Part shown: positions 8,584 to 17,769 of the stretch, piece by piece | Numbering within the stretch: the stretch's first letter is position 1 | How the letters are laid out: each line of letters begins with the position of its first letter | NCBI GenBank assembly: GCA_963719135.1 | Contig: CAVRAZ010000003.1 | Location: forward strand, 62,001-126,000 | Source of the DNA: CAVRAZ01 sp963719135 | GTDB taxonomy: Bacteria; Pseudomonadota; Gammaproteobacteria; DSM-19610 | Direction: 5' to 3' | DNA: 64,000 bases | Program-made: the position numbers and the translations under genes | The notes under the pieces: generated by a model | The model's input: the letters and a program-made list of their open reading frames with translations, nothing else | Database searches by the model: none | What the model was told of the DNA's origin: nothing

Positions 8584-9476
8584 TTCGGAGCCGGAAGCTT
8601 TCGGCGCCCGCTGTCAGGCGCGGCTCGACGCCGCGCTCGACGACATACTGCCCGGTGTCGCGATCCATCCCGCCCGACTGCACACGTGCATGCGGTATGC
8701 GGTCATGAATGGGGGCAAGCGGCTTCGACCGTTGCTGGTGTACGCGGCCGGTCAGACCTGCGGCGCCGACCAGACCGCGCTCGATGCGGCGGCGGCTGGC
8801 AGTCGAACTCATCCACGGTTATTCTCTGGTTCACGACGACCTGCCGGCGATGGACAACGACGATCTGCGGCGCGGCAAACCGACGTGCCACAGGGTGTAC
8901 GGCGACGCGGAAGCGATCCTGGCCGGTGACGCCCTGCAGGCGCTCGCCTTTCGTGTGCTTGCCCACCGGGACATGGGGGCGGTCACGCCGGGGCGGCGGC
9001 TCCAGATGATCGAGATTCTGACGCAGGCCGCCGGTTCCCGCGGGATGGTCGGCGGCCAGTCGATCGACCTGGCGTCGGTCGGCCAGACGCTGACACTCGC
9101 CGAACTCGAGGACATGCACGTGCACAAGACCGGCGCACTGATCCGCGCCGGCGTGCTGCTCGGCGCGCTCTGCTGCCCGGACCTGGACCAAAACGCCTAC
9201 CTGGCCCTCGACCGCTACGGCCAGAACGTGGGGCTGGCGTTCCAGATCCAGGACGATATTCTTGACGTCACCGCCAGCACGGAGGCACTGGGCAAGACCG
9301 CCGGAGCCGACCGGGCGCTGAACAAGCCGACGTACGTCTCTCTGCTGGGGCTCACGGCCGCGCGCGACCGCATCCGGGAGCTGCACGACAAGGCACTGGT
9401 CTGTCTCGAAGGATTCGGCGATACCGCCGCAACGCTGCGCTGGCTCGCCGGCCGGATCGTCGGTCGCAACGTCTGA
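8576..9476 (+). CDS. ispA: Farnesyl diphosphate synthase, reading frame broken by +1 shift
   Basis: This should condense DMAPP/GPP with IPP to give farnesyl diphosphate for quinones and undecaprenyl phosphate. The first frame (from ATG 8576) gives the normal N-terminus through GGKRLRPLLVYAAG and LDAAAA. Homology then continues one frame over with VELIHGYSLVHDDLPAMDNDD, the first Asp-rich motif. The second motif, DDILD, is in that frame, which ends at 9476. The break is at about 8797-8800 (GCTGGCAGTC), where removing one G restores the enzyme. No second polyprenyl synthase is seen here, and the gene is normally important for growth. A sequencing or assembly error is therefore more likely than loss of function, but that cannot be proved from the sequence. 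Confidence 0.85.
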
Positions 9477-9549
9477 CCGGCTGCGGGGAGCACCTTGCGC
9501 GGCCCGTCGGCGGCGCTGATAATCGAGGTTTGCACGCAGTACATCGCCC

Positions 9550-11439
9550 ATGACCTCCTCGTCCCATCCCAACCTGCTGGATACCATCGAATCGCCCGCT
9601 GATCTGCGCCGGGTGCCGCTCGAGCGTCTGCCGGCGCTGGCCGCCGAAGCGCGCCGCTACCTGATCGAAACGGTGTCCAAGACCGGCGGCCACCTGGCGG
9701 CCAATCTCGGCACGGTCGAACTCACGCTGGCGCTGCACTACGTCTTCGACACGCCGCACGACCGGCTGGTCTGGGACGTCGGCCACCAGAGTTATCTGCA
9801 CAAGATCATCACCGGCCGCAGGACGCGCATGCAGACGCTGCGCAGGAAAGGCGGCTTGGCCGGCTTTCCAAAGCGTGACGAGAGCGAGTACGACACATTC
9901 GGTGTCGGACATTCGAGCACCTCGATCAGCGCCGCGCTGGGGATGGCGATCGCCGCCGCCGCGCGCGGCGATCAGCGGCGCGTCGTTGCGATCATCGGTG
10001 ACGGCGCTATCGGCGCCGGACAGGCGTTTGAAGCACTCAATCACGCCGGTACGCTGGACACCAATCTGCTGGTGATCCTGAATGACAACGAGATGTCGAT
10101 TTCGCCGAACGTGGGCGGCCTGTCCAATTACCTCGCCCGGCTGCTGTCCGGGCACACCTATGCGACCGTGCGCGAGGGCAGCAAGAAAGTGCTGCGCAAC
10201 ATCCCCGCCGTGTGGGAACTCGCCCGGCGCGCCGAGGAGCACGTCAAGGGCATGGTCGTACCCGGCACGCTGTTCGAGGAACTGGGTTTCAATTACATCG
10301 GCCCGCTCGACGGCCACGATCTGCGCATGCTGGTCAGGACACTGCGCAACGTCCGCACGTTGAAAGGCCCTCAACTGCTGCACGTGGTGACGCGCAAAGG
10401 CAAGGGCTACGACCCCGCCGAACACAACCCCTGCGACTATCACGGTGTCGGCCCCTTCGACAAGACGTCTGGCCGCGCGCTGGACGGCGCGTCCGCCAAT
10501 CCGACCTACACCCACATATTCGGGGACTGGATCTGCGATATGGCCGAGCAGGACCCGCGCGTGGTCGCCATTACGCCGGCAATGCGGGAAGGTTCGGGCC
10601 TGGTCGAATTCTCACGCCGGTTTCCGACGCGCTATTTCGATGTCGGCATCGCGGAGCAGCACAGCCTGACGCTGGCCGCCGGCATGGCGTGCGAGGGCCT
10701 GAAACCGATCGTCGCGATTTACTCGACCTTCCTGCAGCGCGCCTACGACCAGATGATCCACGACATTGCGCTGCAGAATCTGCCGGTGCTGCTCGCCGTC
10801 GACCGCGGCGGTCTGGTCGGTGCCGACGGCCCGACGCACGCCGGCAGCTTTGATCTGAGTTACCTGCGCAGCATCCCCAACATGGTGGTCATGACCCCGG
10901 CCGATGAAAACGAATGCCGGCAGATGCTTTATACGGGCCTGACGCTGGAGCGCCCCGTCGCCGTGAGGTATCCGCGCGGCGGGGGTCCGGGCGTCGCCGT
11001 GGAAAGGACGCTGCAGGCACTCCCGCTGGGCAAGGGTGAAGTCCGCCGCAAGGGCAAGGATGTGGCCTTACTGGTCTTCGGCAGCCCTCTGACCGACGCG
11101 CTGAGCGCCGCGGCCGAACTCGACGCCACGGTCGCCAACATGCGCTACGTCAAACCGCTGGACGAGGAGCTGACGCGCGAACTGGCGCTCGACCACCGGC
11201 TGCTGGTCACCGTCGAGGACAACGCCGCAACCGGCGGCGCGGGCTCCGCAGTCGGCGAATTTCTGGCGCGGTCCGGGATCACGACTCCCTTGATACAACT
11301 CGGAATTCCCGACCGGTTCCTGGATCACGCCAGCCGCGCAGAACAGCTCGCCGAGTGCGGACTGGACGCCGTCGGAATCCGGGACCGGGTGCGGCGGGAA
11401 GCGGCCGCCCGGATTGCGAAAATCCGGGCGGTCGATTAA
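9550..11439 (+). CDS. dxs: 1-deoxy-D-xylulose-5-phosphate synthase
   Basis: A 629-residue thiamine-diphosphate enzyme that makes DXP from pyruvate and glyceraldehyde-3-phosphate, the first step of the MEP isoprenoid pathway. It contains the Dxs start (LLDTIESPADLRRVP), KTGGHLAANLGTVELTLALH, WDVGHQSYLHKI, the cofactor motif GDGAIGAGQAFEALNHA through NDNEMSIS, and the pyrimidine-domain FDVGIAEQHSLTLAAG. Length is normal (about 620-640). It lies 73 bp after ispA, which uses the pathway's product. Confidence 0.97.
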   Translation: MTSSSHPNLLDTIESPADLRRVPLERLPALAAEARRYLIETVSKTGGHLAANLGTVELTLALHYVFDTPHDRLVWDVGHQSYLHKIITGRRTRMQTLRRKGGLAGFPKRDESEYDTFGVGHSSTSISAALGMAIAAAARGDQRRVVAIIGDGAIGAGQAFEALNHAGTLDTNLLVILNDNEMSISPNVGGLSNYLARLLSGHTYATVREGSKKVLRNIPAVWELARRAEEHVKGMVVPGTLFEELGFNYIGPLDGHDLRMLVRTLRNVRTLKGPQLLHVVTRKGKGYDPAEHNPCDYHGVGPFDKTSGRALDGASANPTYTHIFGDWICDMAEQDPRVVAITPAMREGSGLVEFSRRFPTRYFDVGIAEQHSLTLAAGMACEGLKPIVAIYSTFLQRAYDQMIHDIALQNLPVLLAVDRGGLVGADGPTHAGSFDLSYLRSIPNMVVMTPADENECRQMLYTGLTLERPVAVRYPRGGGPGVAVERTLQALPLGKGEVRRKGKDVALLVFGSPLTDALSAAAELDATVANMRYVKPLDEELTRELALDHRLLVTVEDNAATGGAGSAVGEFLARSGITTPLIQLGIPDRFLDHASRAEQLAECGLDAVGIRDRVRREAAARIAKIRAVD

Positions 11440-11469
11440 AATACCCTACCGATTTTGTCAAGAATTAAC

Positions 11470-11850
11470 GTGGCCGGCCAGTATACGCTTAGAATTGTCA
11501 CGGACTTCGCATCGGCGCACACGCTGCGCGATTACCCGGGCGCGTGCTCGCGTATGCACGGACACAATTGGAAGGTGGAAGTCGAGGTTGTCGCCGACGA
11601 ACTCGACGCGGTGGGCATGGGGATCGATTTCGGGGAGATCAAGCAGGCGACGCGAGAAACCGCCGATCGTCTCGATCACCGTTATCTGAACGATATCGCG
11701 CCCTTCACCGAGGTGAACCCCACAGCGGAGAACATCGCCGCATACTTCTACAGGACACTGTCCGGAAAACTGAACAGTTCGCGTGTTCGCGTCCAGTCGG
11801 TCACCCTCTGGGAGACCGAGCGCGCCTGTGCGCGTTACAGCGAGGGCTAA
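11470..11850 (+). CDS. queD: 6-carboxytetrahydropterin synthase (QueD)
   Basis: A 126-residue zinc enzyme of the PTPS/QueD family that converts dihydroneopterin triphosphate to 6-carboxytetrahydropterin for queuosine. Zinc ligands appear in SAHTL and HGHNW. The CxxxHGH motif (ACSRMHGHNW) carrying the catalytic cysteine is what separates QueD from eukaryotic PTPS. Start choice is uncertain: GTG at 11470 is used, while an in-frame TTG at 11455 is possible and neither has a strong ribosome-binding site. It is followed after 4 bp by folE2, which makes its substrate. Confidence 0.9.
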   Translation: MAGQYTLRIVTDFASAHTLRDYPGACSRMHGHNWKVEVEVVADELDAVGMGIDFGEIKQATRETADRLDHRYLNDIAPFTEVNPTAENIAAYFYRTLSGKLNSSRVRVQSVTLWETERACARYSEG

Positions 11851-11854
11851 GGTG

Positions 11855-12691
11855 ATGAATCAGCGCAAAGGCGTCGTCAGCAGTCTCGACAAGGGCATCG
11901 CGGACGTCCAGAGCAGCCCGGACACCCGCCGGCTCGCCATCGACAAGGTCGGTATCAAGGACATTCGCCATCCGGTTCGCGTCAAGGACCGTTCACAGGG
12001 CGAGCAGCACACCATCGCGTCGTTCAACATGTACGTGAATCTGCCGCACAATTTCAAGGGCACGCACATGTCGCGGTTCGTCGAGATTCTCAACCTGCAC
12101 GAACGCGAGATCAGCGTCGAATCCTTTCACGGCATGCTGGGCGAGATGAAGGAAAAGCTGGAGGCCGAGGCCGGCCACATCGAGATGACCTTTCCCTTCT
12201 TCATCAACAAGACCGCGCCGGTTTCAGGCGTGCAGAGCCTGATGGATTACGAGGTCAGCCTGGTCGGCGAAATCCGCGGCGCCGACACCCGAATGGAAAT
12301 CAAGGTCCAGGTGCCGGTCACCAGCCTGTGCCCCTGCTCGAAGAAAATATCCGAACGCGGCGCGCACAACCAGCGATCGCACGTAACGGTCGCCGCGACG
12401 ACGCGCGACTTCATCTGGATCGAGGAACTGATCGACCTGGTCGAGGCCGAGGCGTCCTGCGAATTGTTCGGACTGCTCAAGCGTCCGGATGAAAAGTACG
12501 TCACCGAACGCGCCTACGACAACCCCAAGTTCGTCGAGGATCTGGTGCGGGATATCGCGGCGAAGCTGAATCAGGACGATCGCATTGCCGCCTATACGGT
12601 CGAAGCCGAGAACTTCGAATCGATTCACAACCATTCGGCCTATGCGCTGATTCAGCGGGACAAGGAATCCGACCTGGTCAGACGCGACTGA
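11855..12691 (+). CDS. folE2: GTP cyclohydrolase IB (FolE2)
   Basis: A 278-residue enzyme that opens GTP to dihydroneopterin triphosphate, feeding folate and, through QueD, queuosine. The diagnostic FolE2 motif PVTSLCPCSKKISERGAHNQR is present, with the metal-binding cysteine. HTIASFNMYVNLPHNFKGTHMSRF and a FESIHNHSAYA C-terminus also fit. It starts 4 bp after the queD stop, with GGGCTAAGG upstream (an adjacent GTG at 11852 is possible), so the two are translationally coupled. In some bacteria folE2 replaces zinc-dependent FolE under zinc limitation. I did not see a clear Zur box here. Confidence 0.96.
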   Translation: MNQRKGVVSSLDKGIADVQSSPDTRRLAIDKVGIKDIRHPVRVKDRSQGEQHTIASFNMYVNLPHNFKGTHMSRFVEILNLHEREISVESFHGMLGEMKEKLEAEAGHIEMTFPFFINKTAPVSGVQSLMDYEVSLVGEIRGADTRMEIKVQVPVTSLCPCSKKISERGAHNQRSHVTVAATTRDFIWIEELIDLVEAEASCELFGLLKRPDEKYVTERAYDNPKFVEDLVRDIAAKLNQDDRIAAYTVEAENFESIHNHSAYALIQRDKESDLVRRD

Positions 12692-12776
12692 CGCCGGTTG
12701 TCCGGCGGACTCTGCCGCCCGCGGGTGCCGAACGGTGCCGCCGACACCTCTGCGACAACTTCGTCGCCCCCTTCCC

Positions 12777-13289
12777 TTACCAGCCTTGCACGACGACGAC
12801 CCGGTGCAGCAGGTGCAGCGCAGCGCCGGCCAGCACGCCCGCCGCCAGATCATCCAGCATGATGCCCAGGCCGCCCCGCACATTGCGATCCAGCCATCCG
12901 ATCGGCCAGGGCTTGAGAATATCGAACAGTCGAAACAGCACGAAACCCGCCAGTATTGAGGGCCACCCCGGCGGCGCCAACAGCATGGTCAGCAGATACC
13001 CGGCAATCTCGTCCCAGACAATGCCCGCATGATCGTGGACGCCCATGCGCCGCGCCGCCGTGCCGCAGACCGGCACACCGATCGCAATGACAGCAAACAG
13101 TACGCCGGCATAGACCGCCGGCGGCACCGGCTGCAGCAGCCAGTGGAACAGCACCCCGACCAGCGTGCCCGCGGTGCCCGGCGCGCGCGGCGCCAGACCG
13201 CTGCCAAACCCGAAGGCCAGCAGCAGCACCGGCTGTTTCAGCAGATCGGCGATCGCCGGTCGTGCCAGCCGCTCAGCGGAAATGGTCAT
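12777..13289 (-). CDS. pgpA: Phosphatidylglycerophosphatase A
   Basis: A 170-residue inner-membrane phosphatase that produces phosphatidylglycerol. It shows the PgpA landmarks: FGFGSGLAPRAPGTAGTLVG near the start, VWDEIAGYLLTML in the middle, and FRLFDILKPWPIGWLDRNVRGGLGIMLDD with the acidic residues, plus four membrane segments. Its start overlaps the end of thiL by 17 bp, so the two form a coupled pair. It is convergent with folE2; the 85-bp gap holds only a short GC-rich hairpin (12691-12707). Confidence 0.94.
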   Translation of the reverse strand: MTISAERLARPAIADLLKQPVLLLAFGFGSGLAPRAPGTAGTLVGVLFHWLLQPVPPAVYAGVLFAVIAIGVPVCGTAARRMGVHDHAGIVWDEIAGYLLTMLLAPPGWPSILAGFVLFRLFDILKPWPIGWLDRNVRGGLGIMLDDLAAGVLAGAALHLLHRVVVVQGW

Positions 13290-14208
13290 AGCCGACGCCT
13301 TCCATCGGCTCGATCTCGCCGCGCCCGTTCAGGCAGCGCAACCCGGGCGGTGCTTCCGTCCACCCGATGCGCGTGACCGGAATGCCGAGCAACGCGGCCA
13401 GATCCTGAACGGCCGGCAGCCGCGCTGCGTCGACGGTAAAGCAAAGCTCGTAGTCATCGCCCGCACCCAAAACACGCCAGGGTGGGTCCGGCGCATGGGC
13501 GGCGAACACACCGGAACGCGGCAACGCATCCAGTTCAACGGTTGCACCGCAACCGCTCGCGGTCAGAATGTGGCCCAGATCGGCGAAAAGTCCGTCCGAG
13601 ATATCAATGGCCGCCGTCGCGATGCCTGCCAGTCCGCGCCCCAGGGCCAGACGCGGTTCCGGTCGATTCAATTGGTGCAGCAACTTTGCATCGACCGGTT
13701 GGCCCTGCTGTAACCGGCATAGAGCCAGCGCCGCGTCGCCAAGCGTGCCGGACACCATGAGGGCCTGGCCGGGCTTCGCGCCGTCGCGGCGGAGCACCGC
13801 GTCGGCGAAACCCATGACCTGGATCGTGACGGCAAGCGGACCGCGCGTCGTATCGCCGCCCACCAGTTCGATATCGAACCGGTCGGCCAGGGTAAACAGG
13901 TCGGCCGCGAATAGCCGCAGCCAGTCGCCGTCGGGCTCGGGCAACGTCAGGGCAAGCGTGAACCACGCGGGCGTGGCGCCCATGGCCGCGAGATCGCTGA
14001 GGTTGACGGCCAGCGCCTTATGGGCAATGTCACCCGGCGCCGTGCCGGCAGGGAAATGCACGCCTTCGTTGAGCGTATCGACCGCGACGACCAGCCGCTG
14101 GCCCGGCTCGACCGCCAGCCAGGCCGCGTCGTCACCGATGCCAAGCAGCACGTCACGACGTCTCGGCGGACGGGCGAAATAGCGCTGGATCAGCGAAAAC
14201 TCGTTCAC
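13273..14208 (-). CDS. thiL: Thiamine-monophosphate kinase
   Basis: A 311-residue PurM/SelD-fold kinase that phosphorylates thiamine monophosphate to the diphosphate cofactor (used, for example, by Dxs). It contains EFSLIQRYFA, the Mg-binding GIGDDAAWL, AVNLSDLAAMGA, ELVGGDTTRGPL, AAIDISDGLFADLGH and GAGDDYELCFTV. A GTG start at 14208 gives the expected N-terminus VNEFSLIQRYF; an in-frame upstream extension has no homologous features. In many gammaproteobacteria thiL-pgpA directly follow nusB; here they are about 16 kb away from it. Confidence 0.96.
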   Translation of the reverse strand: MNEFSLIQRYFARPPRRRDVLLGIGDDAAWLAVEPGQRLVVAVDTLNEGVHFPAGTAPGDIAHKALAVNLSDLAAMGATPAWFTLALTLPEPDGDWLRLFAADLFTLADRFDIELVGGDTTRGPLAVTIQVMGFADAVLRRDGAKPGQALMVSGTLGDAALALCRLQQGQPVDAKLLHQLNRPEPRLALGRGLAGIATAAIDISDGLFADLGHILTASGCGATVELDALPRSGVFAAHAPDPPWRVLGAGDDYELCFTVDAARLPAVQDLAALLGIPVTRIGWTEAPPGLRCLNGRGEIEPMEGVGYDHFR

Positions 14209-14445
14209 GGAATTTCCGGCCTTTTGCTGGAACGGACGGCAGGCCGTCATGATAGCGATGCAACGGCGGTTTTTCAGTAAATCGCGCGCGTGCCGCCGGC
14301 GCGCGGGGAGTGTGCTTCTGATATCAGTCGCACCGTCGCCGCGCCGTGTAGAAAAAAAGGGGCGGGAATACCGGCAACATGGCATGACCCGCCCCATTCG
14401 GTTGATAGTATCTGGCGTATGAGGGAATCGGGAAGAATCGCTCCA
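14209..14445. other. Intergenic region with a terminator
   Basis: A 237-bp gap between thiL and the small membrane-peptide gene, both on the minus strand. It holds the intrinsic terminator of the small gene (14352-14395). The remaining bases would carry a thiL promoter, but no strong sigma-70 boxes stand out. Confidence 0.5.
14352..14395 (-). terminator. Intrinsic terminator after the 32-residue peptide gene
   Basis: Read on the minus strand: GGGGCGGG (14388-14395), a 21-nt loop, CCCGCCCC (14359-14366), then seven T (14352-14358). The perfect 8-bp GC stem followed by a T-run is textbook. It lies 51 bp downstream of the stop codon of the small ORF. Confidence 0.85.
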
Positions 14446-14544
14446 CTATTTGTTGCAGCTACGCCGCGAACAGAGTTTGAGCATCAGGTAGACCACCCCG
14501 ACGGCCGAGACTACGCCAAACAGCGTGAACCAATCTAAGACCAT
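14446..14544 (-). CDS. Putative 32-residue single-pass membrane peptide
   Basis: ATG at 14544, preceded by GAAGGAGTTTAT (GGAG 6 nt upstream), opens a 33-codon frame ending in TAG. The peptide starts MVLDWFTLFGVVSAVGVVYL, continues MLKLCSRRSCNK, and is one hydrophobic helix (about residues 4-23) with a basic Cys-containing tail, so N-out/C-in topology is likely. A strong ribosome-binding site, an AT-rich upstream region (about 14600-14690) and a downstream intrinsic terminator support an expressed single-gene unit. I do not recognise the family. Small bc/cyd-type accessory peptides look similar in size, but nothing links this one to a complex. It lies directly downstream of the sigma-54 activator gene. 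Confidence 0.6.
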   Translation of the reverse strand: MVLDWFTLFGVVSAVGVVYLMLKLCSRRSCNK

Positions 14545-14750
14545 ATAAACTCCTTCAGGCTTCGAAAAACCTTCAATAGCAACTCGGCATTTATGACAGG
14601 CCCGTTGTATTAAAATTCCATAATATAATAAATATCTGGTGTATTATCCCGTAACTATCTGTTTTTCAGTTATTTTAAAACTGTGAATTCGGGTATGACC
14701 TGGGATTGAAGCCGGCGTCGCCACCCGGGCTGGAGGGGTCTACCCGGCGG

Positions 14751-16094
14751 TCAGAGCAGTCCCAGGCGCTGCATGCGGCGCCACAGCGTGCTGCGGTCCA
14801 CACCCAGCAGGCGGGCCGCCTCTGACTTGGAACCCCTGGCCTTGCGCAAGGCCCCCATGATGTCCTCCCGCTGCGCGATCTCGGCCTGGTTGAAGGTGAT
14901 GGAGCCCGGGTAATCCGATTCTTCACTGTACCGCCGGATATCCTGAGGCAGACACGAGGGCTTAACGAGCTTGTCCTCGGCCAGTATCATGCCGTGCTCG
15001 ACTGCGTTGGCCAGTTCCCGGACATTGCCCGGCCAGAAGTAGTCCAGCAGGATCGACATGGTTTCCTTGGTGCAGTCGATGCCGTCGGGATATCCGCGCG
15101 CGACCAACTGATCGCAGAAATGCCGTATGAGCAGCGGAATATCGCCGGGGCGCTCGCGCAGGGCCGGGATGTTGATCGGGATGACCGCCAGCCGGTAGTA
15201 GAGGTCCGCCCGGAACCGGCCGCTGTCGACGAGATCGCGCAAGTCCTGATTGGACGCGCTGATAACGCGCACGTCGACGCTCACGGTCTTGTCCGACCCT
15301 ACCATCTGGAATGACTGTTCTTCGATGGCCTTGAGCAGCTTCGATTGGAGATGCAGGGGAATCTCACTGATCTCGTCCAGAAACAGCGTTCCCTGGTTGG
15401 CCGCCTGCAATCTCCCGGGCCGGGTCTGCACGGCGCCGGTGAACGCGCCTTTCACATGGCCGAACAATTCGGATTCGAGCAGCGATTCAGGTATTGCGGC
15501 GCAATTGACTTCGACGAACGGGTGCTCGGCCCGGTTGCTCTTGTTGTGTATCATGCGCGCGATCAGGGTCTTTCCGGTCCCGGATTCGCCCTGTAACAGA
15601 ATCGACGCCCGCGTAGGCGCGATCTGATCGAGCTTGGCGCTGATCCCGATCATTTTTGGGTCGTTGGTGATGATCCCGGAGTTGGCGCTGTCGCGAAACA
15701 CCGCCTCGATGCGGCGGTGATCCGTAACATCTTTCATCAGGACCACGCGCACGCCCTGTGGCTCCTCGTCCACGTCGATTGCACCGGTCTTCACGTCGAG
15801 GAACCGGGTCATGCCGTTGAGTGATATGCGCTGTTCGAATTGCAGGAAAGCACCTGTCGGCCTGGCGGCCGCATCCTCCTCACCGGCGTCGATCGCCGCT
15901 TTGAGAATGCTCTTGCGCAGATTAAGCCCGCTCGCCTCCCTGATTTGCGCGAACGACAGACATTCGTCGATTCCCAGCAGATCGAGTGCAACGGGGTTGT
16001 GGTAGAGGACCCGGCCCCGTTTGTCGACCAGCAGCACCGCCTCATGAATGTGCGAGAAGACGGAGGCGACCACCGGACCGAAGCTATCCAGCAT
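14751..16094 (-). CDS. PAS-containing sigma-54-dependent transcriptional activator
   Basis: A 447-residue bacterial enhancer-binding protein. Residues about 10-125 form a PAS sensor (HIHEAVLLVDKRGRVLYHN). The AAA+ domain has Walker A GESGTGKT (169-176), the sigma-54-contacting GAFTGA loop (216-221) and LFLDEISEIP. A Fis-type helix-turn-helix (about 405-446, ending STLWRRMQRLGLL) binds the enhancer. There is no receiver domain, so the signal is probably sensed directly by PAS. It is the last gene of the long minus-strand block that starts behind a -24/-12 promoter near 29550, so it is the natural candidate regulator of that block (inference). Confidence 0.93.
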   Translation of the reverse strand: MLDSFGPVVASVFSHIHEAVLLVDKRGRVLYHNPVALDLLGIDECLSFAQIREASGLNLRKSILKAAIDAGEEDAAARPTGAFLQFEQRISLNGMTRFLDVKTGAIDVDEEPQGVRVVLMKDVTDHRRIEAVFRDSANSGIITNDPKMIGISAKLDQIAPTRASILLQGESGTGKTLIARMIHNKSNRAEHPFVEVNCAAIPESLLESELFGHVKGAFTGAVQTRPGRLQAANQGTLFLDEISEIPLHLQSKLLKAIEEQSFQMVGSDKTVSVDVRVISASNQDLRDLVDSGRFRADLYYRLAVIPINIPALRERPGDIPLLIRHFCDQLVARGYPDGIDCTKETMSILLDYFWPGNVRELANAVEHGMILAEDKLVKPSCLPQDIRRYSEESDYPGSITFNQAEIAQREDIMGALRKARGSKSEAARLLGVDRSTLWRRMQRLGLL

Positions 16095-16181
16095 GGCGTC
16101 CTGACTTGCCGCTTCCGGCCGGGCTACCCACGAATCGGTTCGACATCCGGACCGCAGCGCCCATCGTGCCCACCGCCCGGC

Positions 16182-17699
16182 TTACGCCCCCGCGGCTGAT
16201 TTCAACCCCTCGGGCCCGGAATCCGGTTTCACGGCCGCGGCGACGCTCGGCTCCTGCCGGACATGCTTGCCCGACGGGTCAGTGAAACGGTCGTTCAGTG
16301 ACTGCACGTAGCGATCCGAGTCGGTCAGCACCTGCTTGACACGCCTTTGGTTGAAATATCCCCAGCCCGCGGGCCGCAACTCAAAGAGACTACGCCAGAA
16401 GCGCGTGTTCTTTTCGAGAGCGCCGCGCAACCTGTTGCGCTCGACCGGCGAAGCGACGGTCCGTTCGAGTTCGCGCGACATACGCCGCGCAACGAAACTG
16501 CGCAGATAGAAGTGCAGCGAGATCAACGCGCCCGCGATCAACACCAGTGTGGGCACTGTGTATCCCGGATTGTCCAGCGCCGTCTCAAGCCAGGGTGGTG
16601 AGAAGCGCCAGCCGTCCCAATACCCCGCGCGAATGGACAGACCCGCGGCAATGGCGGCCAGCGATCCGAATGCCACCAGGTCCAGCCGCAACACCCTGGC
16701 GCGCCACTGGTCGATCAACCCCTGTAACCGGGGAACGTAATTTGATTCAATCTCGCGCGCAGTCTGATCCAGAGCGCCGATAATGCGATAGGCGCGTTCG
16801 ATGCCGACACCCTCGATGCGCGCGTGTATTTCCGCCAACTCGACATCGCGCTTCGTCTCGAAGCGTTTCTTCAGCGTTTGATCCTCGATCACGACGGCCG
16901 CATCGGGGCTGTAGATGCCGTAGAACCGTCCCGCGGTGAGTCCTTCCTTGGCCAGCGCGCGATGCCATGACCCGTAAACGTCCTCCGGATTGTCCTCGCG
17001 CGCGGTGGTGTCGAGCTGATTGAGGATATACATGAACTTGCTGGAATCCGCGCGACGGATCGTGTCCCTGACCAGGTGCGTCAGGGTATCGACCATGGCG
17101 CCCGGCTCCGGATGGCGCGCATCGAACATCACCATCACCAGATCCGACAGGTCGATGATGTGGTTGGTCAGACGCAGCGTCGCGGAGCGCTGCTCGTCCG
17201 CGTCGAAGCCGGGCGAATCGATCAGAATCTTGCCGCGCAAGCGATCGCTCGGGCAAGTCTTGAGTTGCAGATAGGCGTCAACACGCACCCCTTCGCCCGG
17301 TGCCACTTTTTCCAGCTCATCAGCGATGGAATAGAACGGAAAACGCGGATCGGCATCGAGCGCCAGCCCCGGAAGCACGCGCGCCTCCGGCTCACGCCCG
17401 TAGCAAATCACGGTGAACTTGTCATCGACCGCCTGGTTGCCGGTCTGTTGAAGACGTTGCCGGAGATAGTGGTTGATGAAGGTCGACTTGCCGGCGGAAA
17501 ACGTGCCCAATATAGAAACCAGGGGCCACCAGGATATCTGCGTGGCGAACGACTGCCGCCGGTCCAGAAGGCCCAGCGCATAACCGACGCGATCGAGTTT
17601 GCGAAAGCTGTCGACAACGGCAACCAGTACGGGATTCTCTTCCTTGAGATGTTCTTCCAGACTCCGGAGCCGCTGCTTTATTGTCTCACTTGGCCACAT
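16182..17699 (-). CDS. Dynamin-like membrane GTPase
   Basis: A 505-residue protein with a dynamin/EHD-type G domain: G1 GTFSAGKST (65-73), G2 region DDKFTVICYG, G3 DSPGFD (161-166), G4 NQLD (227-230). Two hydrophobic segments follow (about 338-356 and 384-402), with a basic, helical C-terminus and a disordered tail. The family remodels or tethers membranes by GTP-driven oligomerisation, so inner-membrane location is likely. It starts 70 bp after the coiled-coil membrane protein, in one direction with the TPR, ParA and sulfur-globule-like genes. Its role in this locus is unknown; shaping membrane around a stored or exported structure is speculation. Confidence 0.85.
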   Translation of the reverse strand: MWPSETIKQRLRSLEEHLKEENPVLVAVVDSFRKLDRVGYALGLLDRRQSFATQISWWPLVSILGTFSAGKSTFINHYLRQRLQQTGNQAVDDKFTVICYGREPEARVLPGLALDADPRFPFYSIADELEKVAPGEGVRVDAYLQLKTCPSDRLRGKILIDSPGFDADEQRSATLRLTNHIIDLSDLVMVMFDARHPEPGAMVDTLTHLVRDTIRRADSSKFMYILNQLDTTAREDNPEDVYGSWHRALAKEGLTAGRFYGIYSPDAAVVIEDQTLKKRFETKRDVELAEIHARIEGVGIERAYRIIGALDQTAREIESNYVPRLQGLIDQWRARVLRLDLVAFGSLAAIAAGLSIRAGYWDGWRFSPPWLETALDNPGYTVPTLVLIAGALISLHFYLRSFVARRMSRELERTVASPVERNRLRGALEKNTRFWRSLFELRPAGWGYFNQRRVKQVLTDSDRYVQSLNDRFTDPSGKHVRQEPSVAAAVKPDSGPEGLKSAAGA

Positions 17700-17769
17700 C
17701 CACCGATCCCCCGTCGCAAGAATTATCGTTTTCGGCCGCCCGGCCTTCCGGTCGCCGCGCTGCAGCCGC

